DNA from: Kalaharituber pfeilii
Taxonomy: Eukaryota > Ascomycota > Pezizomycetes > Pezizales > Pezizaceae
Reading direction: 5' to 3'
NCBI GenBank assembly: GCA_015179045.1
Contig: WHUZ01000005.1
Span: forward strand, 806,001-870,000
DNA: 64,000 nt
The notes under the pieces were generated by a model, which saw only the letters and a list, made by a program, of their open reading frames with translations, did not search any database and was not told where the DNA came from. Shown here one piece after another: positions 21,436 through 33,638 of this stretch. The number at the start of each line of letters is the position of its first letter. The stretch's first letter is position 1. The translations under genes and the position numbers were made by a program.

Positions 21436-22043
21436 ATGCCTAAAGCGACACCAACTAGTGCAGCAGGCCAGGAAAATTTGGAACATCACATAAGTGTTGC
21501 AAGAAAAGTTTTCTGGGCGGGACTATCCTGGCTTCCTAAGTATGATGGAGGGGAGACATTCCGGACTGTGTTGAGAAATTTTGGTAGCTGCCTTGATCTG
21601 GTTGGCACGGCGGTTGGGCAGGGGTGGGGAACAGGTGAGGAAGTGGAGAAGATGAAATTAATAAAGCTTAACTGCACTGTAGGTCTGCATCTAGACTCCT
21701 TGCCATTTGAATATATCATAAATCTGCGACTTTTCACATATTTCCAATATTTATCATCTCATCGCCTGACAATCTTCATATTTTATTTTTCTCTTCCTTG
21801 TTTTTAAACTGTCCAGTGCGAATACAGAAGACCACATGAAATTTATGTAGGCTATTACAGGATGATCGGAGACCGTTTGTGTACAAAGTCAAGCACACTT
21901 CGAGAGTAGAAACGTTGAAGGTTATGACGAAAGCAGATGATTTGCCTGTGAAGATGGCAAGGAAGCTGGGGGAGGGTAATACATGTTTGTACAAGCACCA
22001 GGGTAAAGTTGTGCATCAGGTACGAACTATGCACTCCACTTAA
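21436..22043 (+). CDS. candidate small gene of unknown function
   Basis: A model with exons 21436-21678 and 21861-22043 gives 141 residues. Exon 1 contains ISVARKVFWAGLSWLPKYDG and RTVLRNFGSCLDLVGTAVG. It ends at a GTAGGT donor in phase 0; the acceptor TTACAG is followed by DDRRPFVYKVKHTSRVETLK and a lysine-rich end. The composition looks protein-like on both sides of the predicted intron, but no family is recognised and the intron boundaries are my choice. The start codon lies 32 bp after the TA flank of MITE D1, so the element occupies the promoter position. It could equally be a gene fragment. Convergent with the OSH gene. Confidence 0.35.
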
Positions 22044-22364
22044 GATGGAATGTATCTAGTATTTTTATTGTCACCCAAGGACAGTACCACATCCGCTCTA
22101 TAACTTCACCTTATAAAACGAGCCGACTAGTTTTCCAATGATACCTCCCAGTATCACTCCAATGGGTTAGTATAGTACATATTCATTCAGTCATTATCGA
22201 TATCAATGCACCAAACTGCACTATAAACGAACAATATAAAAAAAAATAAAAGATTAGGATAGAGTAATCCCTCTAGAAACCAGCAAAAGCCACAATCCAC
22301 ACTCAATGCGCGCATGCTCTCATATTAAAAATTATTTAATCTATCCTACTCAACTCCACTCATT
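22044..22364. other. intergenic region between convergent genes
   Basis: AT-rich 3' flanks of the unknown gene and the OSH gene. No element recognised. Confidence 0.5.
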
Positions 22365-25300
22365 TCAGAAAATGTCCTCAACCCTCTCCCACGTCCCCCC
22401 ATGACACACCGCTTTCCTCATCTCCCAATACTCATTATTAAAGTCCCAGAATTCCTCATCCGTAATCGGACATCTCGCTTTGTGGAACCACCTCGGCTCA
22501 TATTCCTCCCCCTTCGCTTCCCGCTCTCTTCTCTTCGCTCGCTGCTTCTCCTCAAGCCGGTTCTTTTCCTCAGCTGCAAAGTCGTATTTACCTTCCTCCA
22601 TGGCTCGTTGGTCGGGCCGCAGCCGCGTATCAGTCGGGCACAAATATGGCTTGAGCTTCTCGGGAAGCGCGTTCAAAGTCACCGCAAAAGGTGTCAAGTT
22701 AAACGGCATCGGTGGTCGAGGATGATTCTCCCAAATCAGGAACGTCGACTGGTTCTTGAATGTAGAGCTCCCAGGAGCTGCGATGTCCCCGTTATCTGTA
22801 GACCCTGTACTCCTCCGTGCATAGATCTTGTCGTTCCATCTTCCGCCGATGCTCCAGATGTGAATGCCCTGGCTGTCCACTACCTTGCCCTTAACCTCAT
22901 AAGCATTGGCAACTCTCCATCCACGAGGTTTGAAGTCTAGCAAGCACTTGTCACCGGTAGTATGATTGGTAATTTCCATCAAACCGTAATTATCCACAGT
23001 CGGATTCCCCGTAATGATTCCTATCACTGAGCTGGTCACCTTCTTCCAGGTGTACAACTCCTCCTGTCCAGTCACAGGTCGTAATTTCAAGAACCAGGTA
23101 CCCAGCGGATTGATATCGAAGGATTTCCCATAAAACTTTGACTTTACGGCCGACTCACCCCAGTAGTCCCATTTCGGTGATTCTGCCCATGCAGCCCCAA
23201 TTGGTGGATGATGACTGACTTGCTCCACGAAGAATCTGTAGCCTTTATCCGGTCGCACATATTCGTATGTCTCTCCAAGCAATGGATTAAAAGGCTTTGC
23301 AATCCGGTTGATGGTGGAGGAATATTCGCTTGCTGCAAAGGCAGCAACATAGACCATACGCTCTGTGGAATCTACCCTGTCCGCTGCGGCATCCAGAAGT
23401 TCCGTGTACTCCATGTCCTCGGCAACGCGCTGAAGGAGAGAAGTACACTCGTTGAATGAGACCGGTAGAGTCATCTTTGTCATATCTTTACCAATCATTG
23501 ACTTCAAGATACCCTGCAAACATAGTATTCTTAGTAAACTGTAAAACACCAATAGCCCATGATTGAACTCACCCATAATGATATCTTTGGCCTATCATCT
23601 ATATCCAAGGCCAACTTCTGTCTTGGAGGATCTTCATAGCCTATGTTGCTGGGCTCAATCATTTTCCTCTTCTGTTCGCGAACATCGATTGCAACTTCTG
23701 GATGAGCTTGTTCTGATGGTGGACTCGACGGCATTTCCGTCTGCACTTCTACTTCACCAGCATCCACTGCATCAAAGAACTCCTCGTCGTCATCATCCTC
23801 GTCGCTGCTACTGCCCAAATCAAGATGCAACGTTGTTGGTTTTGATTTTAGTGACTGTAGTGACTTCCTCCTATCCTTGGATTTACCAGAATAGTCTAGT
23901 TCAACAGCATCCAAAGCCTGTGATATGCTCTAAAGGTAGTTAGTTATTGAAAGGTATCCACAATAAGTGACAGCATCTTACTTTTGCCTCAGGAATAGAC
24001 TGACTATCCACGAATGCCTCTTCTACATCTATCTCAGCTCTAGTGCTTGCAGCACTTGACACAATCACTTGATCCCTTTCTCTTAGAACCTCCTTCAATA
24101 CTCGCTTCGCCTTCTTCCGCTTTCCTCTTTCCATCCCTACTTCGCCTTGTAGAGCCTCATGTTCTTCAACCAATCTTTGCATATTTTCTTCCCATAGCCT
24201 CCGAAGCTCTTGCTCCTTCCCAAGCCTGTATTTCCAGTACCTGTCTCTTTCTTTGCTCACTTTCAAGATATCCCCAATCACTTTGCTCAAATGCTCAACT
24301 GCAGCTGCGTATCCAGCTAATGCCTTAGAGACAGATTCATCACCCAGTGGTGTCTCGGGGATTGGTCACTTTGAATTTGTAGACTTAGTGAGATTTGAGC
24401 AAGCAAATCAAGCTGCAAACGAGCGGAATTTGCAGCAAATGCTAAAGTATTGGCATTAGGTGGTTCCTTCCTGGAATTAGCATCAGAATCACCTTCGTCT
24501 TCATCTTCGCTATTGCTGTCCTGAAGAATTTGGAGATTCTGCGCTTGAGGATCTTCCTGTATTTCGTTTGTGGTTGCCCCCAAGTCGACAATACTTGATG
24601 ATCTCGTGCTACCGTCTGTCTTCAGCATCTGTTCGCCCAATTCAACTGTTGATGAGTTCTTTTGATTTTGTAGTTGCTGGTTCTGCTGTTGGATTGCCAA
24701 TTCTTTCAACTTTCCCATTCTTTCTGCCTCTACGCCTTTCCGCCTTTCCGCCTCTCGGGCTTCGTCCTTTGCCCATTGAATTGCATTGTTCAGAGTCCAA
24801 TACCATCTCTTGGCTTCAACAACGTGATTAGCCCTGAGATGATACTTTACGGAATTTTTACCATAGATTTCAAATCGCTGTTGGTCTTGTGCATCCATTT
24901 CGAGTCTAGCAATACGCATGTTAATAGCACCACGACAAGCCGATCCGATGTCATCTGTAAGGAGCACAAATTAATTTCCATATGTGATTTACTGCTGATC
25001 TGACACACCTTGGTGCTTATAGTAGCTCAACACACCATCCTCCAACACAAACCATCTTAACTTCCAACCTCCTGTATAATTTGTCCACTTTTTTAAATAG
25101 CCCTTCATCTCTCTTCCTTGTTCAGCAATTCCCTCTACGCCTGATGAACTTTGTCCTGCTGCAATACCACCCAGAATTGCTTTTTCTTCGATTCCCCGTT
25201 GTGCAATAGCAGCAGCCGGAGATTTCTTGAGAAAAGCTTTTACCTTCTCATCCTTGGTAATATCCTGTGGTAGCTTTCCTTTCTTGTCCCTGCGGAATGG

Positions 25301-26383
25301 GTCTGCCCCGTGAAGTAAGAGCAACTGAATCAGTTGTGTATCTTTGTTTCTTGCAGCCTCATGCAACAAGGTAGATCCACCGCCTAGTTCTGGCCCCGAA
25401 TCCTTTGATGATGTCTTTGACAGCTTCTTTAACTCCTTACTTAAACCTGCCTGTGACCTTTCCGAGGCAAGGCTGTAAGTGAACGGTGCAATTTCAATAT
25501 TATTCACATCAATCCATCCTTTTACTCTGTCTTCGTTCAGTAATCTCTCTATTTCCAGATAATCCCGTTGCTCTATTAACGAGAGCAGTTTCCTTGTCGC
25601 ATCTTCAATAAACACACTTTTTGCGAGCTCCAGCTTCTGAAATATCGCTGAAGAACGGGCTAGGTCGACGGCTGCCTTGCCTTGAGAATTGACAATGGCA
25701 TCATTTATTGTTGGCTGCAAAAGTAGGACACTTACGATATCGGAGCGGTCGAGGATAGTAGCTATATGAAGTGCTGTATTTCCAGTTTTAGGATCACGAG
25801 TGTTGATATCAAGATAAGGAAGAGGCGATTGCGACATAGACGATGGAGGCCTCGGGCTGGTGTGTAGTAATATGTATTCGATCACGGGAACTTCGGCGCA
25901 TTGAACCGCTAGATTGAGGATTTGGTATCTCGCAGCCGTTGGTGCTTCACCGGTGCCTGACTCCGGAATCGTGTCAAGACTGCGTAATGCTTTTGATATA
26001 ACCGCAGTATTTCCAATCTTCAACGCCTCATACAACCTGAATGTCTCCGTCGCTTCTCTCAGTGACATGTCTCCACCTTTTGCCGTAGAATGGCCAGAAG
26101 AAGGATACCCAGGTGCTTGTCCACCTGTTGCTAAGGAAACAGAACTTCCCGCTGACTCACTCCTGGCCTCTGATGCCACAGACCTGCTTCCACTGGAGAT
26201 ACGTGCATTTGAAGGGCTATCTTTTCTAATCTTCCCCTGGGTGTCGCTATTTTGGGTCGTAGTTGTGAGGCACTGAGAACTACTCTGTGAAGTGCTGTGA
26301 ACTGAGGCGTGGACAGAATGTCGCGGGGACACTGGTGGGTTTTGTGATCCAGATCCAGAGCCCCCTCCAAGAAGACTGACCAT
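22365..26383 (-). CDS. OSH1: oxysterol-binding protein, Osh1/Osh2 type (ankyrin-PH-FFAT-ORD)
   Basis: Exons on the minus strand: 26383-25009, 24954-24370, 24316-23982, 23929-23573 and 23513-22365, giving 1266 residues if a 53-nt intron (24369-24317) is accepted. Order of parts: Ser-rich N-terminus; ankyrin repeats at about 95-360 ([31 protein letters not shown]); PH domain at about 425-525 ([20 protein letters not shown]); coiled coil with [20 protein letters not shown]; an acidic tract with the FFAT motif [10 protein letters not shown] near 815; and the sterol-binding ORD from about 885, with the fingerprint EQVSHHPP near 980. Role: lipid transfer at ER contact sites via VAP/Scs2 and Golgi, vacuole or plasma membrane. 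Which of the Osh1/2 paralogues it is cannot be decided. The 53-nt intron is uncertain (see findings). Confidence 0.93.
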
Positions 26384-27264
26384 TGCAGATTTGGTTCGCC
26401 GATGACTGTTAATTTTGCATTAGCCTATGATAGCCCCAGAGCAAAATCCTACAACTACTACCTGGAATCCCCCATTGTGGAAGCTGCCTTGTGCTTTGTG
26501 CTAATTATATTTGGCTTCGGATTGCCAATTAAGACAGGTGAACTAGACAGATGGCCGAGCTATGCCGTCGGAGATGTGTTGCGGGGTAGCTGCTTGGAGT
26601 TGAGTAGGAGTTGGGAGCGACAGTAACTTAAATAAGGAAGAATCGAGCAGCTAGGGAGAGTAGTTTAAAGAGACGAATTAGTGAACAAAGAAAAGGCCGG
26701 AATCCACAAGAACCAACGTATTCCTTCGCCTCACTATATTTTTATGAAGGTGGGGGGGTGGAGTGGGTGGAGGTGGAGGTGGAGGTGGTGGTGGTGGTGG
26801 AGGTGGTGGTGGAGGTGGTGGAGGGGGTGGGGGTGGGGGGTATTAAGGGACACCGAGACAAGTCAGGCAGGCGGGTGAAGTACTTCGAGATGTCTCTGGT
26901 GGTCGCTCTGTGGTGAATAATGATATCGACAGCTAGCGTGATTGTGGTAGTTGTATTAAGTACTTGTAGCCGCGATGCATCTCTTGAACCCACCAAAATG
27001 ATTGAACCCACCAAAATGAAAACTCGACAAAGCATCCTTGTATTACTATTAAGCAGTACACGACGAAAGGTACTTAAGTGTCCGAGTACTGCGGCATTCG
27101 GCATTCTGGTTGCTGCTCAGTTGCCGCTGCGACTTACTGGCCGAGAATTGAAGGGCCGCAAAATAAGCATAACTACTGTATTTATTGGAATGAGATGTTC
27201 ACTGGTAGGGACTCCTGCCATATATTCGCTTAGGACAGCTAGATCTATGAACTACTAAGTAGTA
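26384..27264. other. OSH upstream region with a G-rich simple repeat
   Basis: No gene recognised. A strongly G-rich (GGT/GGA)n tract runs from about 26750 to 26841, some 370 bp upstream of the OSH start codon. It ends at the TA (27263-27264) that flanks MITE D2. Confidence 0.55.
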
Positions 27265-27652
27265 GCGGTATTCAGATTAGACTGTCCTCATATAAAATGG
27301 AATCCGGCGGACAAACCAGTTTATCCGGTCTGTAGTCTGAGTACCCTTCTTGTGAAAATCGGATTTTTTGTCAAATCGGAAACTGGTTTTGGGTTCAAAA
27401 ATCCACCGGAATTTATGCACACCAGGTCCTGAATATTGCATCAAGGCCCGCAAAATGCATCATATATATGCAGTTGTCGCAAAAATCCGACCGGATTTTT
27501 TCTGCAAAAAAACGCGAAAATAAACCGGTTTAACTGGTTTATAACATGAACATACCAGATAAAATTTTGTATGGAGATGACCGGATTTTCCGGACTTGAT
27601 AAAATTCTAAAATCCGGAAAATCTGGCCAGATTTTTCTAATCTGAATACCGC
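27265..27652. mobile_element. family-D MITE, copy D2 (inverted relative to D1)
   Basis: 388 bp with the same inverted termini and TA flanks (27263-27264, 27653-27654) as D1. By eye I found no difference to the reverse complement of 21014-21401. It lies upstream of the OSH gene. Confidence 0.9.
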
Positions 27653-27654
27653 TA

Positions 27655-28837
27655 TTGAAGTATGTATATCAAGGCTAATGTATTGAAGTTGGACTAGAGG
27701 GCCTCTCAGACGAGGCAATGCAAGCCCTGACTGTCTAGGTGTGCCCCTACCTCATTTCTGTGTGCGTATATGGCGTCTTTGATGCAGTAAGTGCGCATCA
27801 CGTAGCGTCGAACCAGACTACCACCTAGCGCTGGCATCACACATGATTCTTAACACCCTCCCCAACTCACTCTACGTTCTGCTGTTGCTGCAAACTCAAA
27901 AGCAGAGCTCGGGGGAGGTAAACTCAACCCCCAAATACCAATTGGAGGACCACCATTGCGCGTCGCTAAGCTCCAGAACATCCGTAGCAAACACTAAAAT
28001 GTGCGATCAACTCCGGTCTCGGAAGCCGGCCGGCCGGATCCAGTTGCCCTGCCTCTTGCCTTTGCCCAGCAAACTCATCATTGACCAATAAGGCAGCTGT
28101 TTACTTCTCCAGCATAAAGTCAAGTTAAAATAGCCATTCCATTGCTACCTAGGATACTGAAAATCCGGTTGATTCAATAGTTATCTAGTTGAGATTGTCA
28201 CTTAGAAGGCAATTGCAAAGTGGCAGAAGGTTGTTGACTACTACTAGCTTCTCCTGTGTAGTCTCATGTCAGTCTTGATACTTATGATATGTATTTTTTA
28301 GTCGTCTAATTTGAATCTAAGCACTCCTCCTATTAAAATAGTGCTAAAGCCATCTACGTAGACTTAGTACTACCCCGAAGCTGCTATCTTGGCCCTCTTA
28401 GATCCAAGTCTCAGGTAAGTTTCGTAACCAGATGGAGGCTATGTACTCTACTTACGGACGTGAAAGCATTTACCTAGTAGTACTAGCAAGCATATCATAA
28501 ACCTAAGAGATAAACCTTGACCGGGTTACTAAACTGTAGGTGGCCGACGACCAGGTGCCAACGGCTGGACAGCTGCTGGATACCTCTATATTCCGACCAT
28601 CAGTAGAATTACTGTACGTCTGGAGTCAATTCAGAGCGCTATGTAGTGCATAGCGTAAAGAACGTTCTGGCCTTATTAACCGGGGAGCAACCAGACTAGA
28701 CGGGGGGTCGTCCAAGGGTCCCCAGTTAATTACTGGGGCTCCTGGCCCAGTGGCGCACCCCCTGGTTTTGACTCCAGTACTTTACATGCAGTCACCAGTA
28801 GTTCTACCTTTTGTCGATTTTAAATCACAACAGTTGG
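27655..28837. other. gene-free stretch
   Basis: No gene recognised; open frames are short and featureless. It contains GAACCAGACTA near 27810 and CAACCAGACTA at 28688-28698, members of a recurrent short motif. Confidence 0.55.
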
Positions 28838-28839
28838 TA

Positions 28840-29165
28840 CTAGACAGAAAAATAAGTATTTGGACAGGAGATAAATGCATATTTATGCGCCATGCAGTAT
28901 TCGGCAGAAACTAGCATATTTTCGTATGCTTGGCTGGTGATAGCCATAAGACAGTCCCAATTTCGTGATAGGGTGTCCAAATTCATTATGTAAGAAAGTA
29001 TTTGGACAGCTGACGTGATGAAATTTGGACAGCTGACATAATGAATTTGGACTTTTACACCTATTCTTTACTGCCAAGCATACGAAAATATGCTAGTTTC
29101 TGCCAAATACCGCATAGCGCATAATATGCATTATCCCCTGTCCAAATACTTATTTTTCTGTCTAG
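28840..29165. mobile_element. foldback MITE with about 96-bp inverted arms
   Basis: TA-flanked at 28838-28839 and 29166-29167. The termini CTAGACAGAAAAATAAGTAT are perfect complements, and similarity continues for about 96 bp at roughly 90 percent, through the CTAGCATATTTTCGTATGCT block. The centre holds direct repeats of a GGACAGCTGAC unit. No ORF. The TA flank and AAGTATTTGGACAG terminus fit a Tc1/mariner relative. Confidence 0.85.
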
Positions 29166-29269
29166 TAGCACCGTCAACAGTGTCTACCTTCATCGACAGT
29201 ATTAAAAGAGAAAAAAAGAAGAAATTAGATATCAATAGTGTCTAACCTATTTATTAGCAACATCTAATC

Positions 29270-29568
29270 TGTTAATCTAACTTGTTCATTAACAGTATCT
29301 AAAGTCTGGTTAGTAGCATGTACGGTCTCCTTAGCAGTGTCTACAAGTCTAGCTAGCAGCGTCTAAGGTGTGGTTAGCAGCATCTAAGGTCTGCTTAAGG
29401 TCTACAGTACTCGTACTTATCATAGCAGCAGTCTAGCTATCATAACAGCGTCTAAAGTCTGCTTAGTTGTACTTAAGATTAGTCTGGTTACTTAAGATGT
29501 GGTTAGCAGCATCTAAGGTCTACTTAACAGCGTCTAAGGACTCATCTAACGCTGGTTAGCAATAATTA
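29270..29568. repeat. degenerate minisatellite, unit about 20 bp
   Basis: Loose tandem copies of AGCAGCATCTAAGGTCTGGTT-like units with variable spacing. The same units reappear at 30248-30340 and 30837-30920, on the far sides of two MITE insertions, so the array was once continuous over about 500 bp. Confidence 0.65.
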
Positions 29569-29570
29569 TA

Positions 29571-30246
29571 CAGTCTACCCTTGCTATACTGGACCTCGCT
29601 ATACCGGAAACCTTGCTATACCGGACGCACTAATACTAATACATTTACACTACTCCATTTCACACTTGGCTGCCACCACTGCTGTCACTGCTTCTGCTAA
29701 TGCCGTTGCTACTATCATACTGCTACCATCACTTGCTACGTTCGAGTAATGGAAACTGGGCACTTCGTTGCTTCTTGTTCCATGTTCCGAGATTAATTGC
29801 TAACCACTTACCACTTTATTTTAAAATACCTGCCTAAGTAGAAACAGCTACTGGCCAGGTTAAAATATTAAATTAGATACCTAGGATATCAAAGTTAAGT
29901 TAAAGTACAGTAATGTTACCAATTCATCTCAAAGATGTTTATCAAATTCATTTAACTTTTCTTTAGCATATTTTGGTTCTAGTCAATGTTTACATATTTG
30001 ATGCTTCTCAAGCACACTCAAGGCCCGACATTTTTAAGATTTCGTGACTGATGCATATTGATGTCTTTGGCTGGGTGTGAAACAAGTTGATGTTTACTTC
30101 GTTCATCTCCTATTTCAGTAATTATTTGAATTCACAAAATTTTATCACCCCCCCTGTCTGCCAAGCATTTTATTCTATACCGGAACCTTGCTATACCGGA
30201 CGAAAAGTGCCAGATTTTAGAGATCCGGTATAGCAAGGGTAGACTG
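29571..30246. mobile_element. pogo/Tigger-like MITE
   Basis: Inverted termini CAGTCTACCCTTGCTATACY at both ends, flanked by TA (29569-29570, 30247-30248), 676 bp. Subterminal copies of CCTTGCTATACCGGA occur twice on the left and once on the right. The terminus is clearly related to that of the 5.4-kb unit at 15476 (CAGTCAGACCTTGCTATAAT). No ORF of note. It splits the minisatellite. Confidence 0.85.
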
Positions 30247-30342
30247 TAGCTAAGGTCTGGTTGCCCTGCCATGGCGTGCAAGCGGGTTTACGTGTTTTTT
30301 TTTAAAAAAGGTCTGGTTAGCAGCGTCTAAGGTTTTCTACTA

Positions 30343-30834
30343 GAGGGATTTTGCAACATCCGGGTAAAGCTGTTCGGGTAATTATTAAGCAATGTTGCTG
30401 TAGCAACGAAGTGTTTGTGGCGCAGTTAACAGCATATATACAGGTTAATTAACAGCAAGTATACCGCTTAAACTCCTTTTCTTGGGATAACTTGGATTTC
30501 ATACCAAATCAGTTTTTTATGTCGCACTTCAGTTTATAGCTTCTTCAGACACTGTTCTATCTTAGGAGCTATGAATCAGGGCCTCTTCAACAAGTTGTGC
30601 GACAAGCAATGTATTCCAAACTCTGCCCATTTATGCATCACTGAGACTGCCAATGCACTGGTTGAGCCGAAACAAGTGAGACTAAATCTTGACTAAAAGC
30701 TTGCATAATTTTACCCAGATCACAATCCCTAAATCGTGTGCAAAATCCCTCTTGCTGTTACGGTTATTTTTGCGCTTAATAATCATGCTTTGTAATTACC
30801 CGAACAACTTTACCCGGATGTTGCAAAATCCCTC
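30343..30834. mobile_element. family-A MITE, copy A2 (best preserved)
   Basis: Inverted termini GAGGGATTTTGCAACATCCG, about 30 bp each through GGGTAAAG, flanked by TA (30341-30342, 30835-30836), 492 bp. It contains the GTTGCTGTAGCAACGAAG block shared with A1 and A3. No ORF. It splits the minisatellite a second time. Confidence 0.85.
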
Positions 30835-30920
30835 TACTATATAAGGTCTCCCTAGCAGTTTCTAGAGTCCTCTTAGTAGCATCTAAGGTACTCACTAATA
30901 GTATCTAACTTGTGAGCTTT

Positions 30921-33638
30921 TTTTTAGTTCATGTAACTCTACTTGCAGTTATTTGCTATAGTAAGGCTTCTAGGTAGAAGCTCCCAGTGCTTGAAGGCAA
31001 GCACTTAGCAGTATTGTTAATAGTATCTAAGCTGTAAAGAGCTGCAAAGATACATATTTATCTGAGAATCAATTAATACAGACCTTGCTTAACATATAAA
31101 TATTAGCGAAAGTATAGAACGAGTATACCAAGCTACTGCTCATACATGGAAGTAATTTTACATATGCTGTATACATTAGAATCTATAAGATTAAGTACAA
31201 ATTGGATTTAGTTAGGATAAATGAGTTACAAAGAAGTTCACTTGACTATTATATTCAAGGTGTATGTAATAATATAATGATATTTATATGTGCCTTGGGT
31301 ACTATACATACAAGTAGTGACCGGCCTTCCGATAGTGAGGCCCTTAATCCTACCGCTCTCCTACTCCAAGATCCGAGCTCCCAGGAGCTCTCACCCCCCC
31401 ACCGCTCCTCACCCCCTCCCCCTCAACCCCCACCCCCTCTCTCTTCACACCCCCACCTCAACATACTACCATGCTGCTATACCACCACCATGCTATAAGC
31501 AAGCGGACATTCATGACATGTAAGTGAATGTATATTCATCATGCTGCCATACTGTAATACTAGTATGCTGCTATTAACATGCCGTCATGCTTGCGATAAA
31601 TTGAGTATGTCACTATTCTGCTACCACGCTTGCTATACTTCCTACTGCTATGCTCTCATGCTTGCTATAAATTGAGCAAGAGATTAGTGACAACAATTTT
31701 GAGGTATGCAAGTGGTACAATTACTATACTGCTATATTATTAACATGCTTCGTTCGGGAGTCTGGCGTATAGTTGGTGTGCCCGTATGGTGCTGCGTAGA
31801 GAGAGGTAATAGATGGATCTATCTAGTACTCGTACAAACTGTAGCTAGCTAGGTGTGCGTAGCTTTAACATGCGCTTGGCTAGAGGACTTGGTTGCTAGG
31901 CAATCAAAAGTGCATTGCCAACATAACAATCAAGAGTCTTGGTATGAGACTATTTCCTGTGAATCCGATGTAAATCAGCTAAGTAAATCCCAACTTGGGT
32001 GCCTGAAAGTTGTTTCCCTAGAAGATTACATACGTATGTTCGTTGATTCTTCGCATGACCAATCGTCCTTCAATGGTTACCAACTGAGGACAGGGTTGAG
32101 TTCATCTCTACAAAGTCTGGGGAATCCCGTAGTTTGTGATACTTGGTCCTAATGCTACAACCAAGTAGTTTCTTGGAGAGAACTCCTCTTCCGCAAAGCA
32201 CAACTAATTGGCCATATCCAGCTGTTTATTTTGCTACATTCTTTCTTCAATGCTTGGATAAAACTGCCCTCGCCTGTGGTGGCTTACCGCGAGAGCCTTA
32301 TTTTATCTCGATCTCAAGCCTTCCCAGCAGAGAAGAAAAATACTCCGTCCCCTTTTCCTTGATTCTGGCATGCCGCAATCGCTTCCATGCATTGAAGTCC
32401 TGAAACAGGCCAAGGGGACTTTATGGCCCACACTATGCACCTACTGTAGCTAAGCAATCTGCAATGCGTAAGAAGACATTTTTACGTATGAGGTGCCTTT
32501 CTCAGAGAATGGAGCGATCCACAGAAGCCTGTAGAATTGTTGACAGCGGAGAACAGATATCCACCCGCCTAGTCTCGAAAACCACCCACACTGGTCATGG
32601 AAAGGAGGACTCCAACTTCACTCACTCAATTGGATTTTAATTTCCAAACCATTTTTCTCTGGGTTCTAAGGACATCTTCTTTGAAGCGGACTTGTAATTT
32701 CCGGGAAGATCCCCGGATATCACTCGGCAAAAGCGTCATTGGAGGTCCCAGGGCTTCCAGGTGCGGAGAAGAGGGGCTGCGGCGTAGCCCAGGTTACGAT
32801 ATGATACCTGCCTGAGGCACTCTCTCACAACATTTCACCCAAAACTCTGCTGCCTGGTTTCCAAATTGAGATCTGCGAACCCACACCCCATGTCCAACCA
32901 GACTAACCCCATGTATGTTTTGTATTGAAACCCGAACGTTAGAACAAGCCTGAGCCCCGTTCTAGACAGATAGAGACCTGGAGCCGCAGGTCTAGTTTCG
33001 AACGACCGCAGAAGTCCAGAGGAGCAATAGAAGCGGTGCTGTTATGGATTGTTACTATAGAAGGTATTTAGGCTCCTTAATTCCTGCCGCGGCGCAGGGG
33101 AAAGAGGGAGCGAAAAGAGAGCTCTCGCATAGCTGAGCTCTGCCTGCGTTTCCTACTCCCTCCTCCCTCCTTCAAAGTCGTTGCAAGAAGGCTTCTGGAA
33201 GGTCTTTTCCGCAACTTCTTTATTTCATTTTTCTTCTTTCTGCGTTCTTTCTTTTCTTTTCTTTTCTTTTTTTCCTTTTGTGTACTTGGAGTTAACTTGC
33301 AGGGCAGGACTTGCATGCCACAGCCGCCCGCAGCGTGCGCGCGCCTGAGAGCCCCTGTGCCGCTGCAGAGGAGTCTGCCAGAAAGCCTAAAGAACAGGGT
33401 TGATTTCGGTGCTTGGTTGGAAGGGTCGGATCGGGAGCACCACCTCTACTGGGGCGGTCATCTCCGTACGATCTTTTCCTGGGGTGTCAGTCTGACTAGT
33501 GGCGGTATGCAAAGATGACCAATGCCCTATCACGTGACTCGGGCTTTTGAGGAACTCCCTCTTCCATTTCAGCGGCGCCCTTCCTCACTGCAATCCCTCA
33601 GACCATCGTATACGTTGCTGCCACCCGTTACCGCAAAC
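30921..33638. other. gene-free stretch upstream of the ZIP gene
   Basis: No gene recognised. Includes a C-rich stretch near 31380-31460, AT-rich DNA with many CATGCTGCTAT-like words (31470-31740), CAACCAGACTA at 32895-32905, and a pyrimidine tract (about 33230-33280) in the likely promoter of the ZIP gene. Open frames at 31853-32403 have no family resemblance. Confidence 0.55.

Noticed and set aside
31853..32403. two overlapping open frames upstream of the ZIP gene
   Set aside because: No family resemblance, and no splice sites that would join them into a plausible protein.
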